Below are positions 47,268-47,848 of a stretch of 47,848 nt of DNA, piece by piece. Made by a program: the position numbers and the translations under genes. The DNA lies in assembly GCA_014904845.1 (NCBI GenBank), contig MU119552.1:1-47848 (forward strand), given 5' to 3'. Position 1 is the first letter of the stretch, and each line of letters begins with the position of its first letter. Source of the DNA: Acephala macrosclerotiorum. Its lineage: Eukaryota > Ascomycota > Leotiomycetes > Helotiales > Mollisiaceae. The notes below the pieces were generated by a model. It was not told the origin of the DNA and did no database searches. It saw only the letters and a list, made by a program, of their open reading frames with translations.

Positions 47268-47848
47268 AAAAACTCGTTAAAAAAAATTTATTTTTCGATA
47301 AAATAATTAAAATCGTAAAATCGAATTTCGAGATCGAAAAACGTCGAAATAAAATATTCAATTAATAAAATACGATTATACTCGTATTAATTTGAACGTA
47401 AAATTTAAATAAAACGATTTTCGAATACTTCGAAATATTATATTAAAAATTAATTTAAAAACAATTTAATTTACGTTCGAATATACGAATAAAAATTATT
47501 ATATAAAATAAATTTTATTACGTTTATCGAAATATATTAAAATATTATTAAACGTTTTTTCGATTTTTATCGAGTTTTTAAACGGTATACGAAAACGTTT
47601 ATAACGCGATTTTATTTTAAACGAAAATAAAAACAATTTTTAAAATTTTTATAATCGAAAGAAAAAAACTTATTGAAATACGATCGAATTATATTTTATA
47701 AATCGTAAATATTATAATAAAAATACTCGATATAATAATTGAACTAATTATAAAAAATCGATAATATATTAAAACGAGAAAAAATATTTCGTTTATAAAA
47801 ACTCGAATTATTAAAATACTCGCTATACGCTAAAAAAAAAAAAAAAAA
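47268..47848 (+). mobile_element. Family 1 copy 1, resumed gag region, cut by the window end
   Basis: It aligns to 39350-39920 of copy 2 over its full length (shared blocks include AAACGATTTTCGAATA and AACGTTTTTTCGATTTTTAT). Read together with 32891-34441 it restores the order seen in copy 2. The rest of this copy, including its 3' LTR, must lie beyond 47848. Confidence 0.82.

Overview
The window looks like a piece of a filamentous ascomycete (Pezizomycotina) genome. The genes have short introns (47-75 nt) with fungal CTAAC/CTGAC branch points. The gene families are typical of such fungi: a Zn2Cys6 regulator, a BBE-type FAD oxidase, a heme-thiolate peroxidase, a fungal CorA-like protein and a CNT nucleoside transporter. 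The transposable elements are reduced to extreme A+T content by C-to-T/G-to-A changes, the mark of repeat-induced point mutation (RIP). The species cannot be told from the sequence.

Layout. 1-2989: 9-bp tandem repeat, then gene-poor DNA. 2990-3623: small four-helix membrane protein. 4971-6746: intronless FAD/BBE oxidase. 7383-10151: four-exon Zn2Cys6 transcription factor, with one probable GC-AG intron. 11147-11628: short TA-flanked inverted-repeat element. 12097-15489: dead secreted peroxidase gene, split by a 1.83-kb LTR element (13391-15216). 16035-16733: unknown disordered protein. 17780-18832 and 19094-19318: decayed protein kinase and short-chain dehydrogenase. 19637-21607 and 22473-24658: two inverted copies of a pogo/Fot1-type DNA transposon around 0.86 kb of ordinary DNA. 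24815-26555: five-exon CorA-like membrane protein. 27793-29812: four-exon concentrative nucleoside transporter. 30194 to the end: AT-rich block made of RIP-mutated transposons.

The AT-rich block can be partly resolved. A pogo-like element starts at 30194. A Ty1/Copia-type element starts at 32891 with a 229-bp LTR. It is interrupted at 34441/47263 by a second Copia-type element with 223-bp LTRs, coded on the minus strand (34442-47262). That element is itself interrupted by another copy of the first family (37810-44081). LTR boundaries, equal LTR lengths and 5-bp target duplications (TTATT, ATTTT) support this nesting. Decayed pol/gag motifs are readable on the expected strands.

Functionally, the intact genes are a membrane protein, an oxidase with its neighbouring regulator, an ion-channel-like protein and a nucleoside importer. 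The oxidase, regulator, dead peroxidase and dead dehydrogenase lie within 15 kb and could be what is left of an oxidative or secondary-metabolite locus, but no core synthase is visible. I found no wholly new gene system. The most unusual signals are in how the repeats were mutated: residual C largely confined to CpG, a kilobase-scale strand-asymmetric block, and tapering inside LTRs.
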